The translations under genes were made by a program, and so were the position numbers. This document shows, piece by piece, positions 18,601 to 26,360 of a stretch of DNA of 64,000 nt (position 1 is the first letter of the stretch; every line of letters begins with the position of its first letter). Where the stretch lies: positions 176,317 to 240,316 of the forward strand of contig CAZPDT010000002.1 of the NCBI GenBank assembly GCA_964585545.1, given 5' to 3'. This DNA is from Brumimicrobium sp964585545. Its GTDB lineage: Bacteria > Bacteroidota > Bacteroidia > Flavobacteriales_D > Crocinitomicaceae. The notes under the pieces are model-generated. The model had not been told where the DNA came from. It was given only the letters and a program-made list of their open reading frames with translations, and ran no database searches.

Positions 18601-19047
18601 AAGATTTGTTATTGTAGAGCTCCTTGAAAAATTTTGAAAAGTAAAGTGCCAGCCATTGCTTGGAGGTGTGCCGTTAATGGTGGTAGGGTCACTTCTGTAT
18701 ATAATTTTCTCTATTGCGCCCGGACCGTTTCCTGCATTTGCACCAGTTCCACATTCAAGCGATACAGCTCCACCTGAAGGTGTACAGTTGGGCGATAAGT
18801 CGGTTCGACTGATAAAATTCACTTTGATTGATGTTAAAGTTGGATGGTTCCATACTTCGATGGTTTCATAATTTGTATTCACATCAAATCCATTGCAATC
18901 TCGGTAGTATGTTAGTTCAAAAATATATTCTCCACTGCCGAGACATTCCCAAGAAATTTCACCTCCAAAGCCGCGTGTTGCTCCTGCATTCTTTGGAAGA
19001 AAGGCCAGCAGACTAATCAGTAAAATAATATTTAATATTCTTTTCAT
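15700..19047 (-). CDS. Large T9SS-secreted protein with type B C-terminal sorting domain
   Basis: The ATG at 19047 gives MKRILNIILLISLLAFLPKN, a signal peptide. The frame's upstream 40 residues lack that character. The 1115-codon gene encodes a secreted protein. Its first part, with repeated cysteines (WECLGSGEYIFELTYYRDC), resembles N-terminal domains of gliding-associated surface proteins. Several fibronectin type III-like or Ig-like repeats follow (for example ENINYQIVLPTTNC, NRQEDTYGYVIYKRDD). The last 90 residues, IYIPNAFTVGG ... YLFEIYDRYGRVIF ... GVYVYRL ... KFGHVTLL, match the type B sorting signal that directs export by T9SS and surface attachment. Likely role: surface adhesin or motility-related protein. 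Confidence 0.88.
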   Translation of the reverse strand: MKRILNIILLISLLAFLPKNAGATRGFGGEISWECLGSGEYIFELTYYRDCNGFDVNTNYETIEVWNHPTLTSIKVNFISRTDLSPNCTPSGGAVSLECGTGANAGNGPGAIEKIIYRSDPTTINGTPPSNGWHFTFQNFSRSSTITNLQNPNALGMTISATMYPIPGAPDGQCIDNSPTFLQAPYMISCAGDPYAYNPNAVDIDLDSLSFEWGNPLDYFPNGAFSPPTNPAPVPFVSGYSYTNPTPDATFDPGNQAASLNPQTGQLQFTSNTLGEFATKMVVHSYRNGVKIASVERESPVIVSACSGSNTAPIITPPFNGGTAFDTTIYAGDPVNFELIASDAGLLQDGGTAQTITITPSGMMYGANFTDPNSGCGTTPCSVLNSTPPISASNNLSALFDWQTTCDHLVDGTGVMRNEVAYDFVFKIQDDYCPVPMVRYATVTIHLKNKDVLPATQINCITTNSAGDVTLHWDPITDPYGSFTGYEINGLSGGTYGTAPNINDNSFTITGGVSGDTDKFFISTLSGCGGNTRRNSDTLSNIFLNLNNPGNGKAILQWTEPFPNQLSGFNNFYHIYKEYPAGNWTLIDSVPYNTTQYFDTITVCKENINYQIVLPTTNCDYSSNIAGDLFEDNIVPDIPNIINVNIDTLTSDITINWDENRQEDTYGYVIYKRDDFGNLIEIDTVWGRSNTSYTYYENPADGPFQYSIAAFDSCFTTNIPPTHQTSAKAEPHTTNFLTSSLDICAHLVNLSWTGYEGFDNITNHLIFTRVNNGGWQQVGQTNNNSFNLDISVGDEVFIAVQTVSNQGATSFSNIDTVKFEGSPAPSMSYIGVATVKDDHIVVKYNISYGEGVKLVQLERWFPRTQTFRKIDEKNVNNTNTLTFIDEDVEVNKHSYKYRAKIIDTCNRSLGYSNIGKTIYLNIITNQETETHTLQWTPYENFIGNLQQYEVYRAIDGYFSSTPIATLPYNLRTFTDSVGTISEHDDGKICYKVVAIEASNPYGNAEISNSNTACGVLEPTIYIPNAFTVGGNNPVFKPITREHKVKDYLFEIYDRYGRVIFTTSDPNQGWNGQLKGQTRIAREGVYVYRLALTDGNGREIIKFGHVTLLDYRGVGE

Positions 19048-19265
19048 CGTTGATAAAACGTCACTTTCTTTGGTATATTGTTTTCTATAAAATCGTGTTG
19101 TAGTGTCAAATGGCTTATCCAAAAGGTTGTATTTTAATTGAATAACTAGTTTTTTGGCACTGCTCATACAGATATAACGTATTTAATTTGTTTTCGTTGC
19201 TTAAAACACGGGTTTTTATTGGGTAGAATATGCTTTCTTCTGTAAAATAAACTGCAATTTATATT

Positions 19266-20522
19266 TTAGCCTGCACTCACCACAGTAAAGTCTTCCCATT
19301 TTAGATATTGTTGTGCCAATTGTATAATTTCTTCAGGAGTAATTTGATTAACTTGTTGAATCAAATCATCATAATAGGAGAAATCCAGTCCAAAATAGTG
19401 AACAGAGATAAAGCGGTTCATCATTTTATGGGCGCCATCAGACTGATTTAAAATTTGACCCACGATATAGTTTTTTACCAGTGTTAACTCTTCTTCTCCA
19501 ACGGGTTCATTTTGCAATTTTAAGATTTCTTCTTGTATTGCTTGTATTGTAAGCGCTTTAAATTCTTTTGCCACTTCGGTACTGATAAAGAAATATCCTG
19601 TCTCTTTTAATTGAGCCACGCCTGAGCCAATTCCATAGGTATAGCCTTTATCCTCTCGAATGGAGGTCATTAAGCGACTTCCAAAGTAGCCCCCTAGAAT
19701 TGTATTTACAACAGTGAACTTTTTATAATCAGGATGTTTTTTATTAAACAAGATGCGACCTATGCGAATAGCAGATTGTACAGCTTTTGCTTTCTCAATA
19801 TGAATTGTGTTGGGGGTAGAGGTGTAATCGTATTCGATTGGGGTGACTTCTTTTTTACTGAATTGAGTTCCGAGGTTGGCTACAGCCATCATTTCGGCAT
19901 CATTCAATTCGCCGACCACAGCAATATATTGCAATCCAGAACAATATTTTTCTTGATGGAAAGCCATTAAGTCTTTGGGATTAATGGCATCAAAGTCTTC
20001 CAAATTTGTTAAATCCCCATAGGGTGAATTTTGGAATAAATCACTGAGAAAAGAACGTCGTGCCTGTACAGCTACCTTCTCCAGCTCGATGGCCATTTTC
20101 TTTTTTCTTGATTGCAGTAACTGATTGATCTCTTTAGGGTTAAAGTTTACATTTCTTATTGCATCAACAACAATTTTCGCAATGGGAACAATATGTTCTC
20201 TTAATCCAAAGATAGAAACCTTTGCTCTTTCAGTAGAAACTTTTGTACCAATATATCCACCCAAGCGGTCTATTGCCTCCTCGATTTCATCACTTGATTT
20301 GTGATTGGTTCCAGAAAGCAATAAATCCCCTGTCAATTGGGCGATGATTTTAGATGTTTTCAAACTGCCTGCATCAAAAACAAAATCTATTCTCGCTGTC
20401 TCATCATTGGTTTGACGGAGGCTGTAGAGGTCGACATTGTTTCCCAGGGTTTTTATTTCAGGCTTCTGGAAAGGAATGTGTGTGATTGCATGTGTTTTAG
20501 GAGCTACTGTTCTGTCTATCAT
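19266..20522 (-). CDS. M16-family peptidase-like protein, non-catalytic partner
   Basis: This 418-aa pitrilysin-fold protein (start MIDRTVAPKTH, chosen because its ATG overlaps the upstream TGA as ATGA). It lacks the HxxEH zinc motif of M16 peptidases. It keeps the substrate-binding Arg/Tyr region SIREDKGYTYGIGSG, the mark of the inactive half of M16B heterodimers. The neighbour upstream supplies the HxxEH half, so the two very likely form a processing peptidase complex. Cell location is not clear, as no signal peptide is visible. Confidence 0.88.
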   Translation of the reverse strand: MIDRTVAPKTHAITHIPFQKPEIKTLGNNVDLYSLRQTNDETARIDFVFDAGSLKTSKIIAQLTGDLLLSGTNHKSSDEIEEAIDRLGGYIGTKVSTERAKVSIFGLREHIVPIAKIVVDAIRNVNFNPKEINQLLQSRKKKMAIELEKVAVQARRSFLSDLFQNSPYGDLTNLEDFDAINPKDLMAFHQEKYCSGLQYIAVVGELNDAEMMAVANLGTQFSKKEVTPIEYDYTSTPNTIHIEKAKAVQSAIRIGRILFNKKHPDYKKFTVVNTILGGYFGSRLMTSIREDKGYTYGIGSGVAQLKETGYFFISTEVAKEFKALTIQAIQEEILKLQNEPVGEEELTLVKNYIVGQILNQSDGAHKMMNRFISVHYFGLDFSYYDDLIQQVNQITPEEIIQLAQQYLKWEDFTVVSAG

Positions 20523-21760
20523 TTTTGCTTTGCTTTTATAATCAATTGTGAACAATTGGTTTTTTGAAGGATATTTTTGGAAACCCTTTGTATGTCTTCG
20601 ATTGTTATTTTTTCATATTCAGCCGTTTCGGAATTGATGAGTTGTGCATCGCCCATTAATTCATAGATTGACAAATCCATGCATCGATTTAAGATTTCTT
20701 GTCCTTCAAAAGCGTTGGAAGTTTTGACCTTATTAATATATTTTTCAAGTTCAGTTTTTTCAATGGGTTTAGTCGTTAAGTTTTGGATTACCTTTTGTAT
20801 TTCTTCATCGATTTTCTTTATTGAAACACCGTCACTTGGTTGTGCGGAGATGATTAGTAATCCTGTATCTAATGCGCCTGTAATATAAGCACCGATTTCT
20901 GTAACCAGTTCTTGTTTTTTCTTTAATTCTTTGTACAATCGAGAAGATTTTCCATGACCCAAGATATCCGAGATCAAATCAGATGTGTAATAATCCTTTT
21001 GATTTTTTCCAGGCATTTTATATCCGTAAAGCACCATGTCAGAAGGCACTTCTCTAACTATTGTTTTTGTTCTAAATTCAGTTTGTGGAGGTTCTTGTGG
21101 GAGATTTCTCGGCTTTTTCTTTCTTGCTGGGATATCACCATACCATTTTTCGACCAATCGGCGGACTTCCTCAAATTCTAAATTTCCTCCGATACATAAA
21201 ATAGCGTTTCCAGGATGGTAATGGGTTTTAAAAAAGGCCTTCACCTCTTCCATGGTGGCTTCTTTGATGTGCTCAATATTTTTGCCGATGGTTGTCCAAT
21301 GGTAAGGATGGACTTTATAAGCCAAGGGGCTAAACTCTAGCCATATATCTCCGTAGGGTTGGTTGAGATAACGCTGTTTGAATTCTTCAATAACTACGCT
21401 TCGCTGTATTTCAAGACTTTTTTCGGTAAAAGCCAAAGACAACATTCTATCGCTTTCCAGCCACAATGCTGTTTCAATATTTTGGGCAGGGAGGACATCG
21501 TAATAATTGGTTAAATCGTTACTTGTGAAGGCATTGTTGTTTCCTCCAGCTTGTTCCAAAGGATTGTCAAAGTTGGGAATATTGATGGAGCCTCCAAACA
21601 TTAAATGTTCAAATAGGTGAGCAAATCCAGTACGTTCGGGAGACTCATCTCTTGCGCCAACATCATATAGTGTATTGACGACAGCCATTGGTGTTGTTGT
21701 ATCTTTATGGAAAATCACCCGTAAGCCATTGTCGAGTGTAAATCTTTCAAATTGAATCAT
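20519..21760 (-). CDS. M16-family zinc peptidase, catalytic subunit
   Basis: The inverted zinc motif His48-Leu-Phe-Glu51-His52 lies in GFAHLFEHLMFGG, and the distal glutamate is near residue 125 (SVVIEEFKQRY). These are the catalytic and metal ligands of insulinase/pitrilysin family enzymes. The length of 413 aa fits M16B. It is translationally coupled to its partner downstream (ATGA overlap). It shares one base with the stop of the flavoprotein upstream (TAATG), so all three form one operon. The substrate is unknown. No signal peptide is seen. Confidence 0.92.
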   Translation of the reverse strand: MIQFERFTLDNGLRVIFHKDTTTPMAVVNTLYDVGARDESPERTGFAHLFEHLMFGGSINIPNFDNPLEQAGGNNNAFTSNDLTNYYDVLPAQNIETALWLESDRMLSLAFTEKSLEIQRSVVIEEFKQRYLNQPYGDIWLEFSPLAYKVHPYHWTTIGKNIEHIKEATMEEVKAFFKTHYHPGNAILCIGGNLEFEEVRRLVEKWYGDIPARKKKPRNLPQEPPQTEFRTKTIVREVPSDMVLYGYKMPGKNQKDYYTSDLISDILGHGKSSRLYKELKKKQELVTEIGAYITGALDTGLLIISAQPSDGVSIKKIDEEIQKVIQNLTTKPIEKTELEKYINKVKTSNAFEGQEILNRCMDLSIYELMGDAQLINSETAEYEKITIEDIQRVSKNILQKTNCSQLIIKAKQK

Positions 21761-22716
21761 TAAAATTGAAATTTATCGTCTGTATTCTGTGCTTTTACAG
21801 CTGCTTTATAATCGGAAACAATCTCTGCTACAATTTGTGCTGCGGGCATCACTTTATCAATCAATCCAGCGACCTGACCGATTTCCAGTTCTCCTTCTGA
21901 TAAATCGCCTTCAAACATTCCTTTTTTTGCTCTTGCTCGTCCTAATAATTCTTTAAGTTCTTCTTTTGAACTACATTTTTGGTAGGCTTCTACAACTTGT
22001 TGGTAAAAATCATTTTTTATTAATCGAACTGGAGCGAGTTCTTTTAAAGTGAGTATTGTATCTCCGTCATTGGCCTCAATCACAGCATTTTTAAAATTGG
22101 CATGTCCCGAAGATTCTACGGAAGCAACAAATCGACTTCCAATTTGCACAGCATCAGCACCGAGATTCATTGCAGCAAGCATTCCTGCTCCATTTCCAAT
22201 TCCTCCCGCTGCGATTACAGGGATTTTTACTGCTTTAGTAACCATTGGAATGAGTGTAAAGGTGGTGGTTTCGTTGACGCCATTGTGTCCACCAGCTTCA
22301 AATCCTTCTGCTACAATAGCATTTACACCAGCCGCTTCAGCTTTGAGGGCAAACTTTACACTCGGCACAACATGAACTACCGTTATTCCATGTTCTTTAA
22401 AATGTGCAGTCCATGCTTTTGGGTTGCCAGCAGAAATAAAAACAATGGGTACATTGTGTTTAATGATGGTTGCTACATGTTCTTCTATCGCGGGGTAAAT
22501 TAAAGGTAAATTGACCGCAAAGGGCTTGTCGGTTGCTGCTTTGCACTTTTGAATGTGTTCATCTAAGATATCCGGATACATACTTCCAGAGCCAATAATT
22601 CCAAGTCCTCCAGCATTTGAAACAGCAGCGGCTAATCGCCAACCTGAATTCCAAATCATACCTGCTTGGATGATCGGATATTGGATATTAAACAATGTGG
22701 TAATTCTATTTTTCAT
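21760..22716 (-). CDS. NAD(P)H-dependent flavin oxidoreductase / nitronate monooxygenase-like
   Basis: This is a TIM-barrel FMN protein of 318 residues. It starts at ATG 22716 (MKNRITTLFNIQYPIIQAGM); the upstream TTG at 22725 is less likely. PIIQAGMIWNSGWRLAAAVSNAGGLGIIG is the N-terminal signature of the 2-nitropropane dioxygenase/FabK group. AEGFEAGGHNG and IPVIAAGGIGNGAGMLAAMNLGADAVQIGSRF form the phosphate- and flavin-binding sites. The exact substrate (nitronate, or enoyl-ACP as in FabK) cannot be settled by reading. It heads the operon with the M16 pair. Confidence 0.88.
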   Translation of the reverse strand: MKNRITTLFNIQYPIIQAGMIWNSGWRLAAAVSNAGGLGIIGSGSMYPDILDEHIQKCKAATDKPFAVNLPLIYPAIEEHVATIIKHNVPIVFISAGNPKAWTAHFKEHGITVVHVVPSVKFALKAEAAGVNAIVAEGFEAGGHNGVNETTTFTLIPMVTKAVKIPVIAAGGIGNGAGMLAAMNLGADAVQIGSRFVASVESSGHANFKNAVIEANDGDTILTLKELAPVRLIKNDFYQQVVEAYQKCSSKEELKELLGRARAKKGMFEGDLSEGELEIGQVAGLIDKVMPAAQIVAEIVSDYKAAVKAQNTDDKFQF

Positions 22717-22745
22717 AGAGAGCAATAAATTAAAATGTAACAGAT

Positions 22746-23588
22746 TTATGCCTTTGTTTGTTCCTTAGGATTGAGTCGTTTTTTACTGGCAAGAATCATG
22801 ATAACAATTCCACCAATAACAAATGGGATACTTAGCCATTGTCCTGTATCGATTTCTAAATGGGCATCTCGAGCAGCCTGACCTACTTTGAAGAACTCTA
22901 CAAAGAATCGCCAACCGAAGATAAAAACGAGAAACAATCCAAATAAAAATCCATTTTTCTCTTTGATCTTTGTTTTCCAGAACATATAGAGTAAAATAAA
23001 GAAACTCGCAAGGTAACCGAGCGCTTCATAGAGCTGTGTCGGATGGCGGAAGACATGAACCATTTTTCCATTGACTTCGACCATGTGGTCATAGCTTTCA
23101 TGAATAAACTTAAATCCCCACGGCAGATTGGTGGGTGTTCCAATAATTTCCGAATTCATAAGGTTTCCAAAACGAATAAAAGTTCCAGTTATGGCGATGG
23201 GTGCAACAATTCGATCAAGAATCCACCAAACGGGTTTTTTGGCTACGACTTTACTGTAAATAATCAGTGCAATTAAAACACCTATTGCTCCACCGTGACT
23301 TGCTAATCCGCCTTTCCATACCTGAACAATTTCTGATAAATGTTGACTGTAATACGCCCAGTCATAGAAAAAAACATGTCCTAATCGTGCCCCAACAATG
23401 GTGGCAATAATGACATAAATAAGTAATTTGTCGAGCTTGGCTTCAGGAATGTTCTCAGCTTTAAACATCCGTTTGATTACATAATAACCTATGATAAGTC
23501 CAGTTACAAACAGTAATCCATATTTATTTGGTGTTCTCCATCCTTCAATAAGATTTGGATCAACATCCCAGATTATTCCTAATATCAC
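22746..23588 (-). CDS. lgt: Prolipoprotein diacylglyceryl transferase Lgt
   Basis: Lgt attaches diacylglycerol to the lipobox cysteine of prolipoproteins in the inner membrane. This 280-aa polytopic protein contains the conserved GARLGHVFFYDW, the GGLASHGGAIG signature region, and RFGNLMNSEIIGTPT with the essential Arg-x-x-Asn. RHPTQLYEA follows. The start is GTG (23588); an in-frame TAA seven codons upstream rules out an upstream ATG. It lies 29 bp upstream of the flavoprotein gene on the same strand and serves the many lipoproteins in this genome. Confidence 0.96.
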   Translation of the reverse strand: MILGIIWDVDPNLIEGWRTPNKYGLLFVTGLIIGYYVIKRMFKAENIPEAKLDKLLIYVIIATIVGARLGHVFFYDWAYYSQHLSEIVQVWKGGLASHGGAIGVLIALIIYSKVVAKKPVWWILDRIVAPIAITGTFIRFGNLMNSEIIGTPTNLPWGFKFIHESYDHMVEVNGKMVHVFRHPTQLYEALGYLASFFILLYMFWKTKIKEKNGFLFGLFLVFIFGWRFFVEFFKVGQAARDAHLEIDTGQWLSIPFVIGGIVIMILASKKRLNPKEQTKA

Positions 23589-23738
23589 AGTTTTTATATT
23601 TTAAATGTTTCCGAAAGATACTTTTTTCAATCGAAATGAGGGAAGAAATCATTAAGGAATTGCAAATTATATGGAAATAACCTACATTTTTTACATCAAT
23701 ACTTTTATTGCAACTTTTTTAAATCAGAATTCTAAACT

Positions 23739-24085
23739 TTAACCTGAACTATTCTCTGCGATGCTCTGTATTGAGTTTCCCGAAATGAGCACACAGATTG
23801 TGAAATAAACTCAATCTCCATTTTCATAAATGATAATTGCGGCTAGAGGATTTCCTTGGGATTCACTGCGGAGCTATCTGGTCTTACTAATCATTTATAT
23901 CGATTCTAATTGATTTAATTTTAATGCCAGCCTCAACTTATTCCTTGGATAATTATAAATTTCCAATAAAAAATGTTGAGGAAAATAGTCTTTTCGAGTA
24001 TTGTTTTTAAGCTCTTATAAATGGCTAATATTTAAAGTTAGCTATTATATGCTGCAAAGAACTCTTGTCATGGCATTCGGGTTAA
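23739..24085. repeat. Dispersed TIR element, long copy
   Basis: The left end TTAACCTGAACTATTC (23739-23754) and right end TTCGGGTTAA (24076-24085) are inverted copies of the family end. They enclose about 320 bp with no credible gene. The right end includes the TAA stop of the gene ending at 24082. Internally there is an imperfect inverted repeat (TATTGAGTTTC near 23770 and GAAATAAACTCAAT near 23801). The remaining interior does not obviously match other copies, so the pair of ends could also be two independent fragments. Confidence 0.45.
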
Positions 24086-24618
24086 GAATTTCGAGCATTG
24101 AGTGTACGACAAATTAACCTTGCGCTTTCTTTTTCTTTATAAAACTCATGGGCTTTGTTCTTAAAGAAAGTGCTTTTTAAGCCCATTTGATCGAACCAAT
24201 ATTTGTCAGGCACAAAAGCATCATTATTGCCAAAATATAGAGCAATCTCTGTATTGGGTTTTTGGGTTTCAAACCTCAGTCGGGTGGAGGAGAGGGCGTA
24301 AATACCAGCTGTTTTTAATCCTTTTAAAGCTGCTTTCCAGGCTATGCTTCCGCCCACACTAAAGGCCAATATAAATGGGCTATCTTGTTCTTTTTTTAGG
24401 AGGGAATCAACGGCTTTATCAATACCTGATTGAACAAATTCCTGATGAATTAATTTTTTGCTGGACGTTTTGTTGTTGACGTTCCCCAATTTGCGAGTGT
24501 CGTAAAGTACAACTTCGAAATTTGCTTCTAAATTATTTGTATAATAAGATAACCAGTTGGTGTTTTTCTTTCCCCACAGATCTGATAAAATGATGAGTCT
24601 TTTTTTTGCTGATACCAT
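24082..24618 (-). CDS. Alpha/beta-hydrolase-like protein, unknown function
   Basis: The 178-residue protein begins KKRLIILSDLWGKKNTNWL. It has a nucleophile-elbow-like AFSVGGSIAW after a predicted beta strand, then IALYFGNNDAFVP and NKAHEFYKE. These are compatible with the Ser, Asp and His positions of a small alpha/beta hydrolase, but the elbow lacks the first Gly of GxSxG. No signal peptide is present. It lies 29 bp after trhO on the minus strand, so cotranscription is likely. Its stop codon is supplied by the end of a dispersed repeat element. The enzymatic activity is unproven. Confidence 0.72.
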   Translation of the reverse strand: MVSAKKRLIILSDLWGKKNTNWLSYYTNNLEANFEVVLYDTRKLGNVNNKTSSKKLIHQEFVQSGIDKAVDSLLKKEQDSPFILAFSVGGSIAWKAALKGLKTAGIYALSSTRLRFETQKPNTEIALYFGNNDAFVPDKYWFDQMGLKSTFFKNKAHEFYKEKESARLICRTLNARNS

Positions 24619-24647
24619 TTAAGTTCGAGTGAGCACCACCAGTTATT

Positions 24648-25712
24648 TTAAAGTTGATGAATTGGCTTTTTATTGTTCTTTTTGAACAACAATTTCTCTG
24701 ACCTGCCTTTTTTAAAGATAAGATTGCTTTTTTCTTTTCCCTTGCGTAATTTGCGTTGTTCTTCAATCGGCAAGGCATGGACTTCTTTACATTCAATTGA
24801 GCAGCAGCCATCCATCGTATCACGGCAATCTTCACATTGGATAAACAATAAATGACATGCATCATTTAAGCAATTGGTGTGGGTGTCGCAAGGGTTGCCA
24901 CATTGATGGCAAACCGCAATTATATCTTCTGAAATACGTTCTCCTCGTCTTTCATCAAAAACAAAATTTTTCCCTATAAATTTATTATCTATCCCTTTCT
25001 CAACACAATCATTGGCATATTTGATTATTCCTCCTTCGAGTTGATGTACCTTTTTATATCCTTGATGTTTAAACCAAGCTGAGGCTTTCTCACAACGGAT
25101 TCCACCAGTGCAGTACATCACAATATTTTTATCTTCATTTCCCTTTAGAACTTCCTCTTTAATTATAGGCAAAGATTCTCTAAAGGTATCTACATCAGGT
25201 GTGATTGCTCCTTTGAAGTAGCCGACTTCCGTTTCGTAATGATTGCGCATATCGATAAGGATTGTCTCGGGATCATCCGTTAACGCATTGAATTCTTCTG
25301 CTTTTAGATGTTTTCCTTTTCGTGTCACATCGAAAGTGTCGTCGTTTAATCCATCGGCTAGTATTTTATCTCGAACTTTTATTTTTAGTTTTAAGAAAGG
25401 ATACTTGGCTTCTGATTCATCAACAGCGATATTGAGGCGTACACCTTCTAAAAAATCAATTTCATAGAGTTCTTTTTTAAACCTTTCAAATTGATTTATG
25501 GGTACTCCGATTTGTGCGTTAATGCCTTCTTTGGCGATGTATGTTCTTCCAACAACACCTATATTTGACCACATTTGATAAAGGTGGTCTCTAAAAATTT
25601 GAGGATTTTTGATGTGGGCATATTGATAAAAAGAAATGGTCATAAATGCAGCACCACTTTTTTCTAATTGCTCCTTCAACTCCTCTTTACTCAATTTATT
25701 CCACAGTTGCAT
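24648..25712 (-). CDS. trhO: tRNA uridine(34) hydroxylase / rhodanese family protein TrhO
   Basis: TrhO (YceA family) hydroxylates wobble U34 of tRNAs using O2. The 354-aa sequence shows the N-terminal acylphosphatase-like domain (FYQYAHIKNP ... GRTYIAKEGINAQI) and a rhodanese domain with the conserved cysteine Cys201 in YCTGGIRCEKAS. A cysteine-rich C-terminal segment (residues about 268-310: CHQCGNPC ... CEDC ... CCSIEC) probably binds zinc. It then ends in a basic, Lys/Arg-rich tail. It precedes the hydrolase-like gene by 29 bp. Confidence 0.93.
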   Translation of the reverse strand: MQLWNKLSKEELKEQLEKSGAAFMTISFYQYAHIKNPQIFRDHLYQMWSNIGVVGRTYIAKEGINAQIGVPINQFERFKKELYEIDFLEGVRLNIAVDESEAKYPFLKLKIKVRDKILADGLNDDTFDVTRKGKHLKAEEFNALTDDPETILIDMRNHYETEVGYFKGAITPDVDTFRESLPIIKEEVLKGNEDKNIVMYCTGGIRCEKASAWFKHQGYKKVHQLEGGIIKYANDCVEKGIDNKFIGKNFVFDERRGERISEDIIAVCHQCGNPCDTHTNCLNDACHLLFIQCEDCRDTMDGCCSIECKEVHALPIEEQRKLRKGKEKSNLIFKKGRSEKLLFKKNNKKPIHQL

Positions 25713-25771
25713 GCTATGCTTTTTTGATTAAAGATGAAACAAAGATACTTGTTTTTTTGTGAATAGAACGA

Positions 25772-25879
25772 CTATCCGAGGTATAAACCTGTAATAAATA
25801 GAGCAATTATTACGCAAACAAAAAATAGAACGACTGTTGTTGATACTAAAAATGGGATATTTTTTTTCTGTGAACTCAT
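25772..25879 (-). CDS. Candidate 35-residue single-pass membrane peptide
   Basis: A short ATG-initiated frame encodes MSSQKKNIPFLVSTTVVLFF, continues with a further hydrophobic stretch and ends ITGLYLG. It is a basic N-terminus followed by one clear transmembrane helix. It lies 59 bp downstream of the trhO start on the opposite side, that is, upstream of trhO on the same strand. The composition (Lys-Lys then about 22 hydrophobic residues) is unlike random AT-rich DNA. Without homologues it remains a candidate. Confidence 0.4.
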   Translation of the reverse strand: MSSQKKNIPFLVSTTVVLFFVCVIIALFITGLYLG

Positions 25880-26280
25880 AGTGATTGTGTTTTTTTGTTG
25901 AACCAAAAGTAAGTCATTAATTTTTTTTATAAAAGCAGATTCCAATTTTTTTAAAACAATAATTTTGATTGGTGAACTGCATCAGCATTTCATTTCATAC
26001 AATCCATGCGTTGTATTGAAAGACTTTTTGACAGACTCAATAGGATCAACTTAAATATTGTTGTGTCTCTGACCAATCAATAGTTATCAACACTTTAGAC
26101 ATCAGTAATGTAAATGATGTTCTTTATCATAATTTAAACAAACACTTTGATTTTTTAGAGTAGGGTTGCCCTTGAATGCGGTTGAACACTGATCTAATCT
26201 ATTAAAACTTTGTCTTAGAATCCGGACTAAAAACACATAAATTAATTTTCTTGGGTCATTTCTAAAAAAAAGTATTTACC
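25880..26280. other. Intergenic region without recognised gene
   Basis: About 400 bp of AT-rich sequence. It has only short A/T runs and an imperfect inverted repeat (CATACAATCCATGCG / GTTGTATTG near 26003-26020). No ORF with coding character, RNA gene or clear terminator was found. Confidence 0.4.
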
Positions 26281-26314
26281 TTAACCCAAACTATTCATAG
26301 AATACGTTTTGAAG
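26281..26314. repeat. Dispersed TIR element, left end only
   Basis: TTAACCCAAACTATTCATAG, followed by AATACGTTTTGAAG, copies the left arm and loop of the palindrome at 12246. The right arm is missing. In its place the sequence runs into GGCAATAGATTTAG (26324-26337), which resembles the internal core of the copies at 37199 and 46771. It lies directly upstream of the 7TM-phosphatase gene and forms part of its leader. Confidence 0.6.
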
Positions 26315-26360
26315 TGCAAAAATGGCAATAGATTTAGCTCAAGCAATAGAACAATATACA

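Noticed and set aside
16480..18871. Plus-strand ORFs opposite the large T9SS gene
   Set aside because: The antisense frames lack start context or similarity, while the minus frame has clear domains end to end.
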